From assembly GCA_964581895.1 (NCBI GenBank), contig CAZOPR010000014.1, forward strand, positions 1-37,734: 37,734 nt of DNA, written 5' to 3'. Source of the DNA: Exilispira sp964581895 (GTDB lineage: Bacteria > Spirochaetota > JAAYUW01). The translations under genes were made by a program, and so were the position numbers. Shown here in pieces: positions 23,778 to 32,872 of this stretch; position 1 is the first letter of the stretch, and every line of letters begins with the position of its first letter. A model generated the notes under the pieces. It did no database searches and was not told the origin of the DNA. It saw nothing but the letters and a program-made list of their open reading frames with translations.

Positions 23778-25208
23778 ATGCAAGATGTTAATAATAAATC
23801 AAATATTTTTTCAAATAAGAACTTTAAATTTAGGATACAAAAAAGAATCGGATATATATTTGCAATTTATATACTTATAGTAGTTTTATTAAATAGTTTT
23901 AATTACTTATATATTTTTGGTGGTTTTAATTTTCCTGTAACTATTTTTTACAATCTAATTTTGCTATTGCAAGCTTTTATATTTTTCTGGAGCACAAAAA
24001 AAGGTTTTCCCAAATTAAAAAGGATTTTACAAACTTTATTTATTTTTTCAAATGGGTTATTGACTTTATTTTCTGATGTAAATCAAGTTTATATAGGTTT
24101 AAGTTTTTTAATATTTGGTTCCCTTTTACTTCTTCAATATGATTTGTTCGAATATAAAGTCATAAACTATATTGTTTTTATTGCTCTTCTTCTTGTTAGC
24201 GCTGTTTTTATATATAACTTTTACTTTACGCAAAGCCCAAGTAGTGGAGGTATACTTTCAGAAGTAGAAGAATTACAAGATCCTTTTAAGCTACTTTTTT
24301 ATAAAACTATAAGTGTAATTATGCGAATAGCATTTATTGGCCTATTTCTTATATTATTTCCATCTATTTACATAGATCAGGTGAATTTTTTCAAAACATT
24401 AAATGATCTTGTAATAAAAGAAAAAGAATCTTTGGCTTCTTTTGCAAATATCGGCATGATGTTAAACTCGACTATACATAATTTCAATAATAAAATTGTT
24501 ACATTTTTATCTTCAGAATATATCATAACCACAACTATAAATAAATATAAAGATGTTTTAGATCCAAAAGATTATGAAAAGATAATGAATACATGCCAGA
24601 TGGTAAAGCATTCAAGTGACGAAATGACTTTAATCATAAAAGATATTAGGGACCTTATTAAAAGCAAAACAAATCAAAATCTTCAAACATATGAAGTAAA
24701 TAAAATATTGGAAGATCTGATTAAAGAATTTAAACTTTCCTATGAAAAAAAACAGGTTGAATTTGAATTTAATAAAGAATCAGAGGCGATTTTTATAAGA
24801 GGAAATAGTATTCAATTTGTTCAGGTTATTGAAAATCTTATAAAAAATGCTATAGAATCCTCAGAAAAACCTCATATAACTTTGAAAACAGCAGCAGAAC
24901 CCCAACCACTTATCCTTATTAAAGATAATGGTTCAGGGATTCCTTTTTGTTTTAATTGTAAGAAAAAAAATTGCTTAAATTGTAAAGAATTTCAAGTAGG
25001 TAAAACAACAAAAAAAGAAGGTTCTGGAACAGGTATGGTTTATGTTCAAAATACTTTGAAAAATATGAATGCAAAAATTCAGATTGAAAGTCATCCAAAT
25101 GAGGGGACAACTATAAACATAACCTTACCAGAAACCGCTACACATAATCTTGAACAGATTGAAAATATATATCTTGATAAAGAACAGCAAGCTTTTAGGG
25201 AAGTTTAA
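23778..25208 (+). CDS. Membrane sensor histidine kinase with a four-Cys ATP lid
   Basis: A 476-residue orphan kinase. Five or six hydrophobic segments (about 23-200) anchor it, with no periplasmic domain of note. The phospho-acceptor is probably His234 in NSTIHNFNNKI. The HATPase domain has the N box IENLIKNAIE (351-360), G1 DNGSGIP (383-389) and G2 GSGTGM (415-420). Between G1 and G2, in the ATP lid, is C391-x2-C394-x4-C399-x2-C402, a metal- or Fe-S-ligating pattern that could gate ATP binding by metal or redox state. I chose the ATG at 23778 (GAAGG upstream) over a TTG 39 bp earlier. There is no adjacent response regulator. Its last 4 bp overlap the convergent FAD-oxidase gene. Confidence 0.85.
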   Translation: MQDVNNKSNIFSNKNFKFRIQKRIGYIFAIYILIVVLLNSFNYLYIFGGFNFPVTIFYNLILLLQAFIFFWSTKKGFPKLKRILQTLFIFSNGLLTLFSDVNQVYIGLSFLIFGSLLLLQYDLFEYKVINYIVFIALLLVSAVFIYNFYFTQSPSSGGILSEVEELQDPFKLLFYKTISVIMRIAFIGLFLILFPSIYIDQVNFFKTLNDLVIKEKESLASFANIGMMLNSTIHNFNNKIVTFLSSEYIITTTINKYKDVLDPKDYEKIMNTCQMVKHSSDEMTLIIKDIRDLIKSKTNQNLQTYEVNKILEDLIKEFKLSYEKKQVEFEFNKESEAIFIRGNSIQFVQVIENLIKNAIESSEKPHITLKTAAEPQPLILIKDNGSGIPFCFNCKKKNCLNCKEFQVGKTTKKEGSGTGMVYVQNTLKNMNAKIQIESHPNEGTTINITLPETATHNLEQIENIYLDKEQQAFREV

Positions 25209-26917
25209 CCTTCCTCTCTTTTATCAAGTGTCCCATCAAATCCCAATGTTCCACCGGGGTTCAAAAGATTTTCCGGGTCAAAATGATTTTTCAAAACCTT
25301 AAAAATCTGATAATTTTCTTTACCAATGCTTGGTTCAAGCCATGGAGCAGTCATTTTGCCAATCCCATGGTGATGACTCATGGAAGCTCCACTTTTAAAG
25401 ATTGCTTCAAGTATCCCTTTTTGGTATTTAATGTATTCCATCATATCCATCTTGCCTATGAAAATGAAGTAAAGATTGGCGCCTTGCGGATAAAAGTGGG
25501 AGCAATGTGTCATACAAATAGTTTGTTCTCTACTTTTACAAAACTTTCTCACCTCGCTATGAACCTTAGGCAGATTTTCCCAGTTGACTCCACATTCGAG
25601 GGTATCTATAACTATGCCATAATCCATAAGGTCTTCTCTCATATATGGATCTGTAAATCTTCCATGTTCCCATGATTTTGTAACAAATCCAGTTGTGTAA
25701 AATGCCTTATATTTTTTACAGATGTAGTGTATCTTCCTTTTAACTAAAGCTGTATAATCTTTGTCTCCATCACAGGTTCCAAGTAATAAGCACTGCTGCC
25801 CCCGCTTAAATCCTTTCAGTGATAGAAGTTTTTCAAATATTGTCCCTTCAATCCCATAAAGCTTCATTGCAACTTCTGTTTCTTCTGGATCTGAAAGTCT
25901 AAAAACGCTTGGAAAACCAAACTGCCCCTGCATTATTTCACGGGTTGCAGCAAGCGCATCATCCCAGCTTTTGAAAATATATGAAAATCTTTTTGTGTTT
26001 TTTGGTTGATAATGAAAAATCTTAAGTGTGACCTCTGTTAAAATACCAAAAGTTCCTTCACTTCCCATCATAATCTGGTCGATATCTGGTCCAGTTGCCA
26101 TAGCTGGAAGCTCTGGTGTTTTTATAATCCCTTTAGGTGTGACATAAGTTTGACTTATAACAAGATCTTCAATCTTACCATAGTAAGTTGAGTTTTGCCC
26201 TGCACCCCGCGTTACTACCCAGCCACCAACTACGGAATATTCAAAAGACTGTGGGAAATGTCCGCAAGTATATCTTCTTTTTGAATTAAAAAGCTCTGGT
26301 GCATTATTAAGCGACTTTTCCAGTTGTGGTCCAGAAATACCAGCCTGAACTGTTACAGTATGATTTATCTCGTTTAGGCTTAAAACTTTATTCATATGAA
26401 CTCTCATATCGAGAGTAACTCCACCTTTTGTTGCTTCAGTCCCTCTTGTAACACTTGAACCGCCGCCATAAACATAAAGGGGAATCTTCTTCTGATAACA
26501 GTATTGCACAATATTTACAATATCTTCTTCATTTCTCGGATAAACAACTATATCAGGTATATTTTCAATAATCTTCTGTCTTAATCTAAAAAGATCTATC
26601 ATTGTTTTACCATAAGAAACAGAAGTTCTGGTAAATGTATCGAGTCTTATATTTTCATTTCCAACAAGATTCTTAAAAAAATCTATCTGTTCATTTTTTA
26701 GTTTAGTAGGAATTTCAATATCAAAAACTTCAAAACCAGTTGACTTTGGCTCTGAAAAATATTCATCTGTAAGATTGAAAGTCTTTTTCATCAAGGCATA
26801 AAGTCTTTTATTTGGATGTTTAAATTTATCTGGTGCTCCCCACTTAAAAATAGCCCTGTAAGAATTTGTAGGCGGTGCAGTTTCGATCCATTTTGGATAA
26901 AATCTTTCTTTTCCCAT
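25205..26917 (-). CDS. FAD-linked oxidase, alkyldihydroxyacetonephosphate synthase-like
   Basis: A 570-residue VAO-family flavoenzyme. The FAD-binding PCMH domain shows PDIVVYPRNEEDIVNIVQYC, then PLYVYGGGSSVTRG and VTLDMRVHMNKVL. The C-terminal cap has SHHHGIGKM, matching the SHHHGVGK active-site motif of AGPS, and the ending FDPENLLNPGGTLGF. AGPS swaps the acyl chain of acyl-DHAP for an alkyl chain, making ether lipid precursors. Bacterial relatives may instead oxidise or transform other glycerol-type substrates. The following kinase and glycerol-3-phosphate dehydrogenase support a glycerol/DHAP theme. No DHAP acyltransferase is in view, so the ether-lipid role is uncertain. Confidence 0.85.
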   Translation of the reverse strand: MGKERFYPKWIETAPPTNSYRAIFKWGAPDKFKHPNKRLYALMKKTFNLTDEYFSEPKSTGFEVFDIEIPTKLKNEQIDFFKNLVGNENIRLDTFTRTSVSYGKTMIDLFRLRQKIIENIPDIVVYPRNEEDIVNIVQYCYQKKIPLYVYGGGSSVTRGTEATKGGVTLDMRVHMNKVLSLNEINHTVTVQAGISGPQLEKSLNNAPELFNSKRRYTCGHFPQSFEYSVVGGWVVTRGAGQNSTYYGKIEDLVISQTYVTPKGIIKTPELPAMATGPDIDQIMMGSEGTFGILTEVTLKIFHYQPKNTKRFSYIFKSWDDALAATREIMQGQFGFPSVFRLSDPEETEVAMKLYGIEGTIFEKLLSLKGFKRGQQCLLLGTCDGDKDYTALVKRKIHYICKKYKAFYTTGFVTKSWEHGRFTDPYMREDLMDYGIVIDTLECGVNWENLPKVHSEVRKFCKSREQTICMTHCSHFYPQGANLYFIFIGKMDMMEYIKYQKGILEAIFKSGASMSHHHGIGKMTAPWLEPSIGKENYQIFKVLKNHFDPENLLNPGGTLGFDGTLDKREEG

Positions 26918-27063
26918 ATTGAGTTCCTTCTTATTTTTTAACTTTTCTTATTTTTGATTTTCTTTTTCTATTTTTTAACTTTGCGGATTTTATAATTTTC
27001 TTTTTCTATTTTTCAATATAAAATAATTTATAAAATAATTTATAAAATTCTATGAATTAAAAT

Positions 27064-28623
27064 CTATAAATGACTTTCTGGATAACCAGTAATCTGCCTT
27101 ATCTGTTTATACAAAGGGGAAAGTCTTTTATACATTTTGGTGTAAATTTTTTCATATAATTTATCGTAAAGTAAAGAATTTTTTTCATCTGGATAAAAGA
27201 CTTTTCCATAAGATACCATCTTTTCAAGGGCTACCTGTAAGCTTGGATGGATTTTAACAGCAGTTGAACAGATGATTGCAGCCCCAAGGCTTGAAGTCTC
27301 GTAAGTTTTTCCTCTATAAATTGGAAGCTTAAAAACATCTGCTGCTATCTGGCAAATCTCATCAGCTTGGCTTGCACCTCCGGAGACAAAAAGCTTTTCT
27401 ACCTGCAGTTTACCAGATTTTTCTATTTTTTTAAGTCCATCTTTTAATGCAAAAGCAAGTCCTTCAATCACCGCTCTGTACATATATTTTTTAGTATGAA
27501 CATCGCCGAAACCTATCATTGCTCCTTTTGCAAATGGAGTTTTTAATCCTGGACTCCAGAATGGCTGCACGATAAGTCCCATAGAACCTGCTGGTGTTTC
27601 AGTTAAAGCTTTATTTAGAATAATCTCCGGGGCAATCCCTTCTTTTTCAGCCTGCATAACCTCAAGATGACAGAATTCCCTTTTAAACCAGGAGATTAAC
27701 CAGTAACCTCTGAAAATCTCAACCTCAGGGTTAAAATAACCAGGAAGCACAGCAGGGTATGCTGGCATAAATGAAAGTGGTTCGAAATATCTTTTAGATG
27801 TAACCTGAACAGTTGCAGTTGTTCCAAAACTCAAACTTGCAGAATTTGGAAAGACACAACCAACCCCAAGTGTTTCACACCCTTTATCCGAACCACAAGC
27901 AACAACAGGGGTCCCTTCTGCAATCCCGGTTAAAGTTGAAGCCTCTTTAGTAATGCTTCCGATAATACTACCTGCACTTACAAGTTCTGGTAACTTCTCA
28001 TTTTCGATAGGGAATAGCTTAAAAGAAAGTTCCCCCTTTTTCGCCCAACTTTGCTTTTTATAATTGAAAGGGATATGACCAATCTGTGAGGCAATAGAAT
28101 CTATGAATTTACCTGTAAGTTTGAAGTTTAAAAAGCCGCTGACTTGCAAAAACTTATATCCTTTTTTCCAGTTTTCTGGTTCATTTTGTTTAAGCCAGTT
28201 GCAACTTCCTTCAGCCTGAGTTTTTAATATAGATTCATACATGCCAACTAAACTATAGGCAGCGGCTTCCAAACCTTTTGGTATATATGCTGGTTTTGCT
28301 TTTCGCTGATCAAGCCAGGTGATAACCGGGCGAATAGGATTCCCATCTTTATCCACTAAAACCATGGAATCTCTTTGAGTCGTAACTCCAACCGCAGATA
28401 TCTTATCTTTTAATTCAGGTGATTTTGAAAAGATACTTTTACAACCTTTGATTACAGATTGCCAGAAAATATTTGCATCCTGCTCAGCATACCCTGGTTT
28501 TGGTTGAAAATATGGTTCATACTCAATTTTAGATTTTTCTAAAATATTTCCATTTTCATCAAATATTATGACCCTTGTACTTTGAGTTCCACAATCTATA
28601 GTCAAAATAAGATTTTTTTCCAT
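27064..28623 (-). CDS. FGGY-family carbohydrate kinase
   Basis: A 519-residue sugar or polyol kinase. The N-terminal phosphate loop LTIDCGTQSTRVIIFDENG, the TTQRDSMVLVDKDGNPIRPVITWLDQR substrate segment, the second phosphate motif SLSFGTTATVQV and the adenosine motif VSGGASQADEICQIAADVF are all present. The sequence departs from glycerol kinase (no NQRET) and from typical xylulokinases, so the substrate is left open. It is on the same strand as, and upstream of, the FAD oxidase (147-bp gap, T-rich), probably co-transcribed. It is divergent from the glycerol-3-phosphate dehydrogenase gene. Confidence 0.9.
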   Translation of the reverse strand: MEKNLILTIDCGTQSTRVIIFDENGNILEKSKIEYEPYFQPKPGYAEQDANIFWQSVIKGCKSIFSKSPELKDKISAVGVTTQRDSMVLVDKDGNPIRPVITWLDQRKAKPAYIPKGLEAAAYSLVGMYESILKTQAEGSCNWLKQNEPENWKKGYKFLQVSGFLNFKLTGKFIDSIASQIGHIPFNYKKQSWAKKGELSFKLFPIENEKLPELVSAGSIIGSITKEASTLTGIAEGTPVVACGSDKGCETLGVGCVFPNSASLSFGTTATVQVTSKRYFEPLSFMPAYPAVLPGYFNPEVEIFRGYWLISWFKREFCHLEVMQAEKEGIAPEIILNKALTETPAGSMGLIVQPFWSPGLKTPFAKGAMIGFGDVHTKKYMYRAVIEGLAFALKDGLKKIEKSGKLQVEKLFVSGGASQADEICQIAADVFKLPIYRGKTYETSSLGAAIICSTAVKIHPSLQVALEKMVSYGKVFYPDEKNSLLYDKLYEKIYTKMYKRLSPLYKQIRQITGYPESHL

Positions 28624-28989
28624 AAGTTATTCCTTTTATATATAAATCTTTCACATATAAATAGTAAAAAAAAGTAATAAGATTACAAGTAAAATCGATA
28701 AATTTTTAAATAAAATTTAAAAAAAATATAAAAATCTAATTAAAAAAATTAAAAAAAATAGCCTGAAAAAAATAAAAAAAATCTGTTAAAATAGATAAAA
28801 AATCTAATTGTAAGGTAAAAAAAACTGATTTAAATTTTAAAAAAAAGAGACTTGATCAAAAAAAAATTTAATAAACAAAAAAAGAAATAAAAATTAATCA
28901 AGGTAATGTAGTTGAGTAAATATAGTAAAAGAAAAATTTAGCAATTTTATTAAATTATGGTAAAAATTGGACGAAGGGAGCTTGGGAAA
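28624..28989. other. A-rich intergenic spacer between divergent genes
   Basis: About 340 bp, A-rich on the plus strand and poor in C and G. It must hold the promoters of the FGGY kinase and the glycerol-3-phosphate dehydrogenase, but no element stands out. An in-frame ATG at 28957 is possible as an earlier dehydrogenase start. Confidence 0.55.
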
Positions 28990-30792
28990 ATGGAAAAATT
29001 TTTAAAGGAGTTTAACCAATATTTTGAAAACTTTAGTTTTAAGGAAAGGGAAAAACAGATTGATAGGATTGATAAAAAAGAGTTTGATATAATCATAATT
29101 GGTGGAGGGATAACAGGCGCTGGTATAGCAAGAGAAGCGGCAATACGGGGTTACTCCTTTTGCCTTGTAGATAAGGAAGATTTTGCATATGGGACTTCAA
29201 GTAAGTCATCAAAACTTGCACATGGTGGATTTAGATACCTTTCACAGGGGGAGATAAAACTTGTAAGAGAATCAACGACAGAGAGAAATTGGCTTGCTTC
29301 AGCTTTACCAAATCTTGTAAGACCTCTTGGATTTATTGTAAATGCATATGAAGGAGGAAAAGACTCTCTTGCAAAGATAAAAATCGCAGTTTTCCTCTAT
29401 GATTTAATATCAAACTTTTTAAGTAAATATAAAAACAAAAATAAATATAGGTACTTAAAAGCCCAGCAAATAATCGAGATGGAGAGCGAGGTCAAAAAAG
29501 AAGGGTTACTTGGAGGGGCTATCTATTATGATACAAATGTCGATGATTCGAGACTTACCATTGAAACTATAAAGGATGCCCTTGCAATTTCAAAGAGTAA
29601 AAAGATAGATTCCTATGCTTTTTCATATTGCAAATTCATAGGATTTGATAAGAATGAAAATCATCATAAAGTTGTTTATGTTCAGGATAGGGTGGGTGGA
29701 TTGACCCATGCAATAAAAGGAAAAATTGTTGTAAATGCAACAGGGATCTGGATAGATGAAACATTAGAAAAAGCAAATATAAAACAAAGATTCATAAGAC
29801 CAACAAAAGGGGTTCATATCATATTAAAAAACCAGAGGCTAAAAAACAACCACGCCTTTGGGCTTCGCTCTATTGACGATGGAAGATTTTTCTTTGTAAT
29901 TAGAAGAGAAGACTATTCATATATAGGAACTACAGATACAGATTACAATGAAAATCTTGATGAACCTGTTTGTGAAAAAAAAGATTGCGATTACCTTTTA
30001 AACACTATAAATTTTGTCTTTCCAGACGCTAAAATAACATATAAAGATATAATATCTGCTTATGCTGGTGTTAGACCACTTATTTTAGAGGAAGGTAAAA
30101 GCGAATCGGCAGTTTCAAGAAAGCATATCATATATGACCACTCAAAATCTAATCAAAAAAAATCAAAATATAATAAAAAAGATTCAAAATATAATCAAAA
30201 AAATTCAGAATATAATCATATATCAGAATATAATCATATAGATAGATTTATAACAATCGGTGGAGGAAAACTTACAATCTTTAGAAAGATGGGGGAAGAT
30301 TTATTGATATTTTTACAGAAAAATGGCTACTTAAAACTTAAAACCTTAAAAAGAAACATCTCAAAAAAGGATTATTTGATAGCAGTAAAAGAGAAAAACC
30401 TTTATAAAGATGAACTTAACAAAGTTGGAATAACAAAGCAATATTTTGATTATTGCATAAGACAATATGGGAAAGGTGCCTTTATAATCTTTGATTATAT
30501 AATAAAAAATCCCGAACTTGGTAAAAGATTTATTGAAGATTATATTTTAACAAAGGCAGAGGTTGTTTATCATTTTAATTATGAGATGGCTTTGACAATT
30601 TCCGATATTTTAGAAAGAAGAACAGAGACAAATTGCCATCTTCATTATGAAAGGCAAAGGGAACTTGCGGAAAAAATAGCAAATTTTTTAGTAGATTTTT
30701 ATGTTTTTAGTATTGATGAACTTAAAACTCAGGTTGAATCCTATATTGAAAGAATAGACAAAAACACAAAGTTTTTAAGAGAAAATCTTTAA
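28990..30792 (+). CDS. glpD: FAD-dependent glycerol-3-phosphate dehydrogenase (GlpD/GlpA type)
   Basis: A 600-residue flavoenzyme oxidising glycerol 3-phosphate to DHAP at the membrane. The dinucleotide-binding motif FDIIIIGGGITGAGIA lies near 32-47, followed by the family's AYGTSSKSSKLAHGGFRYL. The central domain includes FIRPTKGVHIIL and DGRFFFVIRREDYSYIGTTDTDY, and AYAGVRPLI is also conserved. The C-terminal DAO_C domain is complete. I chose the ATG at 28990 because GGGAG lies just upstream; an ATG 33 bp earlier is in frame. A 33-residue Lys/Asn/Tyr/Ser insertion encoded by short tandem repeats (about residues 385-417) splits the FAD domain between the AGVRPL region and ITIGGGKLT. Confidence 0.93.
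   Translation: MEKFLKEFNQYFENFSFKEREKQIDRIDKKEFDIIIIGGGITGAGIAREAAIRGYSFCLVDKEDFAYGTSSKSSKLAHGGFRYLSQGEIKLVRESTTERNWLASALPNLVRPLGFIVNAYEGGKDSLAKIKIAVFLYDLISNFLSKYKNKNKYRYLKAQQIIEMESEVKKEGLLGGAIYYDTNVDDSRLTIETIKDALAISKSKKIDSYAFSYCKFIGFDKNENHHKVVYVQDRVGGLTHAIKGKIVVNATGIWIDETLEKANIKQRFIRPTKGVHIILKNQRLKNNHAFGLRSIDDGRFFFVIRREDYSYIGTTDTDYNENLDEPVCEKKDCDYLLNTINFVFPDAKITYKDIISAYAGVRPLILEEGKSESAVSRKHIIYDHSKSNQKKSKYNKKDSKYNQKNSEYNHISEYNHIDRFITIGGGKLTIFRKMGEDLLIFLQKNGYLKLKTLKRNISKKDYLIAVKEKNLYKDELNKVGITKQYFDYCIRQYGKGAFIIFDYIIKNPELGKRFIEDYILTKAEVVYHFNYEMALTISDILERRTETNCHLHYERQRELAEKIANFLVDFYVFSIDELKTQVESYIERIDKNTKFLRENL
30142..30240 (+). repeat. In-frame 21/18-nt tandem repeats inside glpD
   Basis: Units start at 30142, 30163, 30184 (21 nt each), 30205 and 30223 (18 nt each), all beginning TCAAAAT or TCAGAAT. 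The total of 99 bp is a multiple of three and keeps the frame. Conserved enzyme sequence resumes directly after it. Confidence 0.85.
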
Positions 30793-31056
30793 GTTATAAT
30801 TACTTGTCATAAGTTTTTAGGTAGGATTAAAAAGCAAAAAAGTAAAAAATAAAAAGTTAAAATGTAAAAATTTAAAATGTAAAAGTTAAAAGGAAAAAAG
30901 ATAATAAGCAAAAGGTAAAAAACAAAAGTTAAAAATAAAAATTAAAAAGCAGAAGTTAAAAAATAAAATATAAAGTGCAAAAGTTAAAAGGGAAAAGTTA
31001 TAAAAAAAAATTAAAATGTAAAAGTTAAAAAAAAATAAATTAAAATAAGGAAAATC
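30793..31056. other. A-rich reiterated spacer
   Basis: About 260 bp made largely of degenerate AAAAGTTAAAA and AAAATGTAAAA units on the plus strand, with almost no C. No gene, hairpin or clear promoter is visible. An AAGGA ribosome site for the next gene sits at its right end. It resembles the other coding-strand A-rich spacers of this window. Confidence 0.6.
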
Positions 31057-31905
31057 ATGAGTAAAAGCATTATAGGAGCGCTTTTAGGTATTTTTGCATA
31101 TTTTTTACTTGCACTTGGTTTTGTTTTGCAGAAAAAAGGGATTAAGATTTTTTCAAAAGAAAGAAAAAGTTCTGATTTTATCCTATGGATTTCTGGACTT
31201 ATTCTTATAAATATAAATCCATTTATCAACTTTTTCGCCTTAAATCTTGTCCCATCTTATGTAATAAATGCAATTTCAGCCCTGACAATAGTTTTTACAA
31301 TCATTCTTTCGGCTATAATGCTTAAAGAAAAGCTTTTTGGTTCAGACATTATTTATATAATCAGTATAACAATTATGATTGTTGCTATAACATTTAAGAC
31401 AAAAGATACATCTCAGACAATGCCAGCTTTTACACTATCGCTTTTTTTTGCTGTTTTACCAATAATACTTTTCCTTCTTATTCTTCCTTTTATGCATCTT
31501 ACAAGTAAGACAAAAGCTGATGGTAAAGGTTCGATGCCAGCTTTTATTAAGGTGATAATCCCTTCAATCACATCTGGCAGTATGGCTGGCTTTATGGTTG
31601 TGGCGATGAAACTTCTTCAACTACATAAAGGAACAAATCTTAGTTTAAGTTATTTTTCCTCAGTTTACCTTTATCTATTTTTGTTGAATGGTCTTATCTC
31701 TTTTGTTGCAATTCAGATAGCATATAAAAATGGCTGTATGATAATGATTGCTCCTTTGCAATATGGTTTTACAGTCTTATATCCAATAATTATCTCGCTT
31801 TTTCTTTTCCCTTTAAAAAATGGTTTTTTTGAGGCTTTTGACATCCTTGCCCTGACTTTATCAATATTTATATTTATCTGGGGGATTGTTTCAAAACATA
31901 GCTAA
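31057..31905 (+). CDS. DMT-superfamily (EamA-like) membrane transporter
   Basis: A 282-residue inner-membrane protein with nine or ten hydrophobic segments in two halves. The first half has the EamA-like ending ISALTIVFTIILSAIMLKEKL; the second half has a similar AIQIAYKNGCMIMIAPLQYGFTVLYPIIISLFLFPLKNG. The N-terminus GIFAYFLLALGFVLQKKGIKIF resembles the DMT-family transporters related to the NIPA magnesium group. The substrate cannot be assigned. It is a single gene preceded by the A-rich spacer. Confidence 0.75.
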   Translation: MSKSIIGALLGIFAYFLLALGFVLQKKGIKIFSKERKSSDFILWISGLILININPFINFFALNLVPSYVINAISALTIVFTIILSAIMLKEKLFGSDIIYIISITIMIVAITFKTKDTSQTMPAFTLSLFFAVLPIILFLLILPFMHLTSKTKADGKGSMPAFIKVIIPSITSGSMAGFMVVAMKLLQLHKGTNLSLSYFSSVYLYLFLLNGLISFVAIQIAYKNGCMIMIAPLQYGFTVLYPIIISLFLFPLKNGFFEAFDILALTLSIFIFIWGIVSKHS

Positions 31906-32007
31906 AAAATTTTTTATTTTTTTCTTTTTTTGGTTGATATTTAAAAATATTGCTTTATTATATTAATCAGAAGACAAAAAGAAGAAAAATATTAAATGGA
32001 GGATAAT

Positions 32008-32709
32008 ATGAAAAGAATTCTTATAACTTTAGCATTAATTCTTCTTCTCTCTATACCTGTTTTTGCACAGGCTCAGTACAACTTTTTAGGTTTAGGTTTG
32101 GTTGGACTTTCAAACACAACTTTATCACAGCTTCAAGATAATCAGGCACAGTTTTTCGATTCTGCTATCTGGGGAATCAACGGAAGATTAAAATTTTCAA
32201 AATTTTTTGGATTTGCTTTTGATCTTTTTTATGTTGGAACTCAATATTACTACTTTGATTATGAATATTATCAATGGTATGGACCAATGAATTGGGATAC
32301 TTTAGTTTCATATGCAGGAGATAGTGGAGTTGATCAAGAAACATGGATATATTATCATGATGAATTTTATGCAAATGTGAATCTTGGTATATATCTTCCT
32401 TTAGCTTTCTTACAACTTTATTTTGAATGTGGTCCATCCTTTTTCTTTACACAACCAAGTGATGAATATGGTTATGAATCATCTTTTATTGAATATTATG
32501 ACTCAATCTATGGATCTGGTGGATTTACAGTTGGTTTAAACTTTAAGCTTGGCCTTGATATTTTCCTTACAAGATCAATATCAATAGGTGCATTCCTTTA
32601 CTTTATCGAGCCTTCCTTTCAGGATTTTGTAGCTGGAATGCAAGGCAATGCTGGCGAATATATTATGACTAAAGGATATGTTGCTCTTGAGCTAATGTTC
32701 TGGCTATAA
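32008..32709 (+). CDS. Secreted outer-membrane beta-barrel protein
   Basis: A 233-residue protein with signal peptide MKRILITLALILLLSIPVFA, cleaved before QAQ. Amphipathic strands rich in Phe, Tyr and Gly follow, and the end is ALELMFWL, plausible as a last barrel strand. A Tyr-rich region (YYYFDYEYYQWYGP) is near residue 75. I chose the ATG at 32008 because GGAGG (31998-32002) is ideally placed; the ATG at 31996 overlaps that site. No family is recognised. It is monocistronic with a strong terminator. Confidence 0.78.
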   Translation: MKRILITLALILLLSIPVFAQAQYNFLGLGLVGLSNTTLSQLQDNQAQFFDSAIWGINGRLKFSKFFGFAFDLFYVGTQYYYFDYEYYQWYGPMNWDTLVSYAGDSGVDQETWIYYHDEFYANVNLGIYLPLAFLQLYFECGPSFFFTQPSDEYGYESSFIEYYDSIYGSGGFTVGLNFKLGLDIFLTRSISIGAFLYFIEPSFQDFVAGMQGNAGEYIMTKGYVALELMFWL

Positions 32710-32750
32710 AAGATTTTGTATGACCTAAAATTTTGTTTAAAACAAAAGAT

Positions 32751-32793
32751 TAAAAAAAGTGGCTACTTGCCTTGGCAAGTAGCCCTTTTTTTA
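32751..32793 (+). terminator. Rho-independent terminator, probably bidirectional
   Basis: GGCTACTTGC (32761-32770) pairs perfectly with GCAAGTAGCC over CTTG. It is flanked by an A-run on the left and a T-run on the right, so it can also stop transcription from the GT9 gene on the minus strand. Confidence 0.93.
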
Positions 32794-32872
32794 ATGAGAA
32801 TAAATTTGCTTAAAATAAAATAAATTTAATTGGTAAAAAAATTAGCAAAAACTAAAAATTATTTTTTGTGGA

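Noticed and set aside
30793..31056. Repeat array or small RNA locus in the A-rich spacer
   Set aside because: The repeats are degenerate, with no fixed period and no hairpin or terminator.
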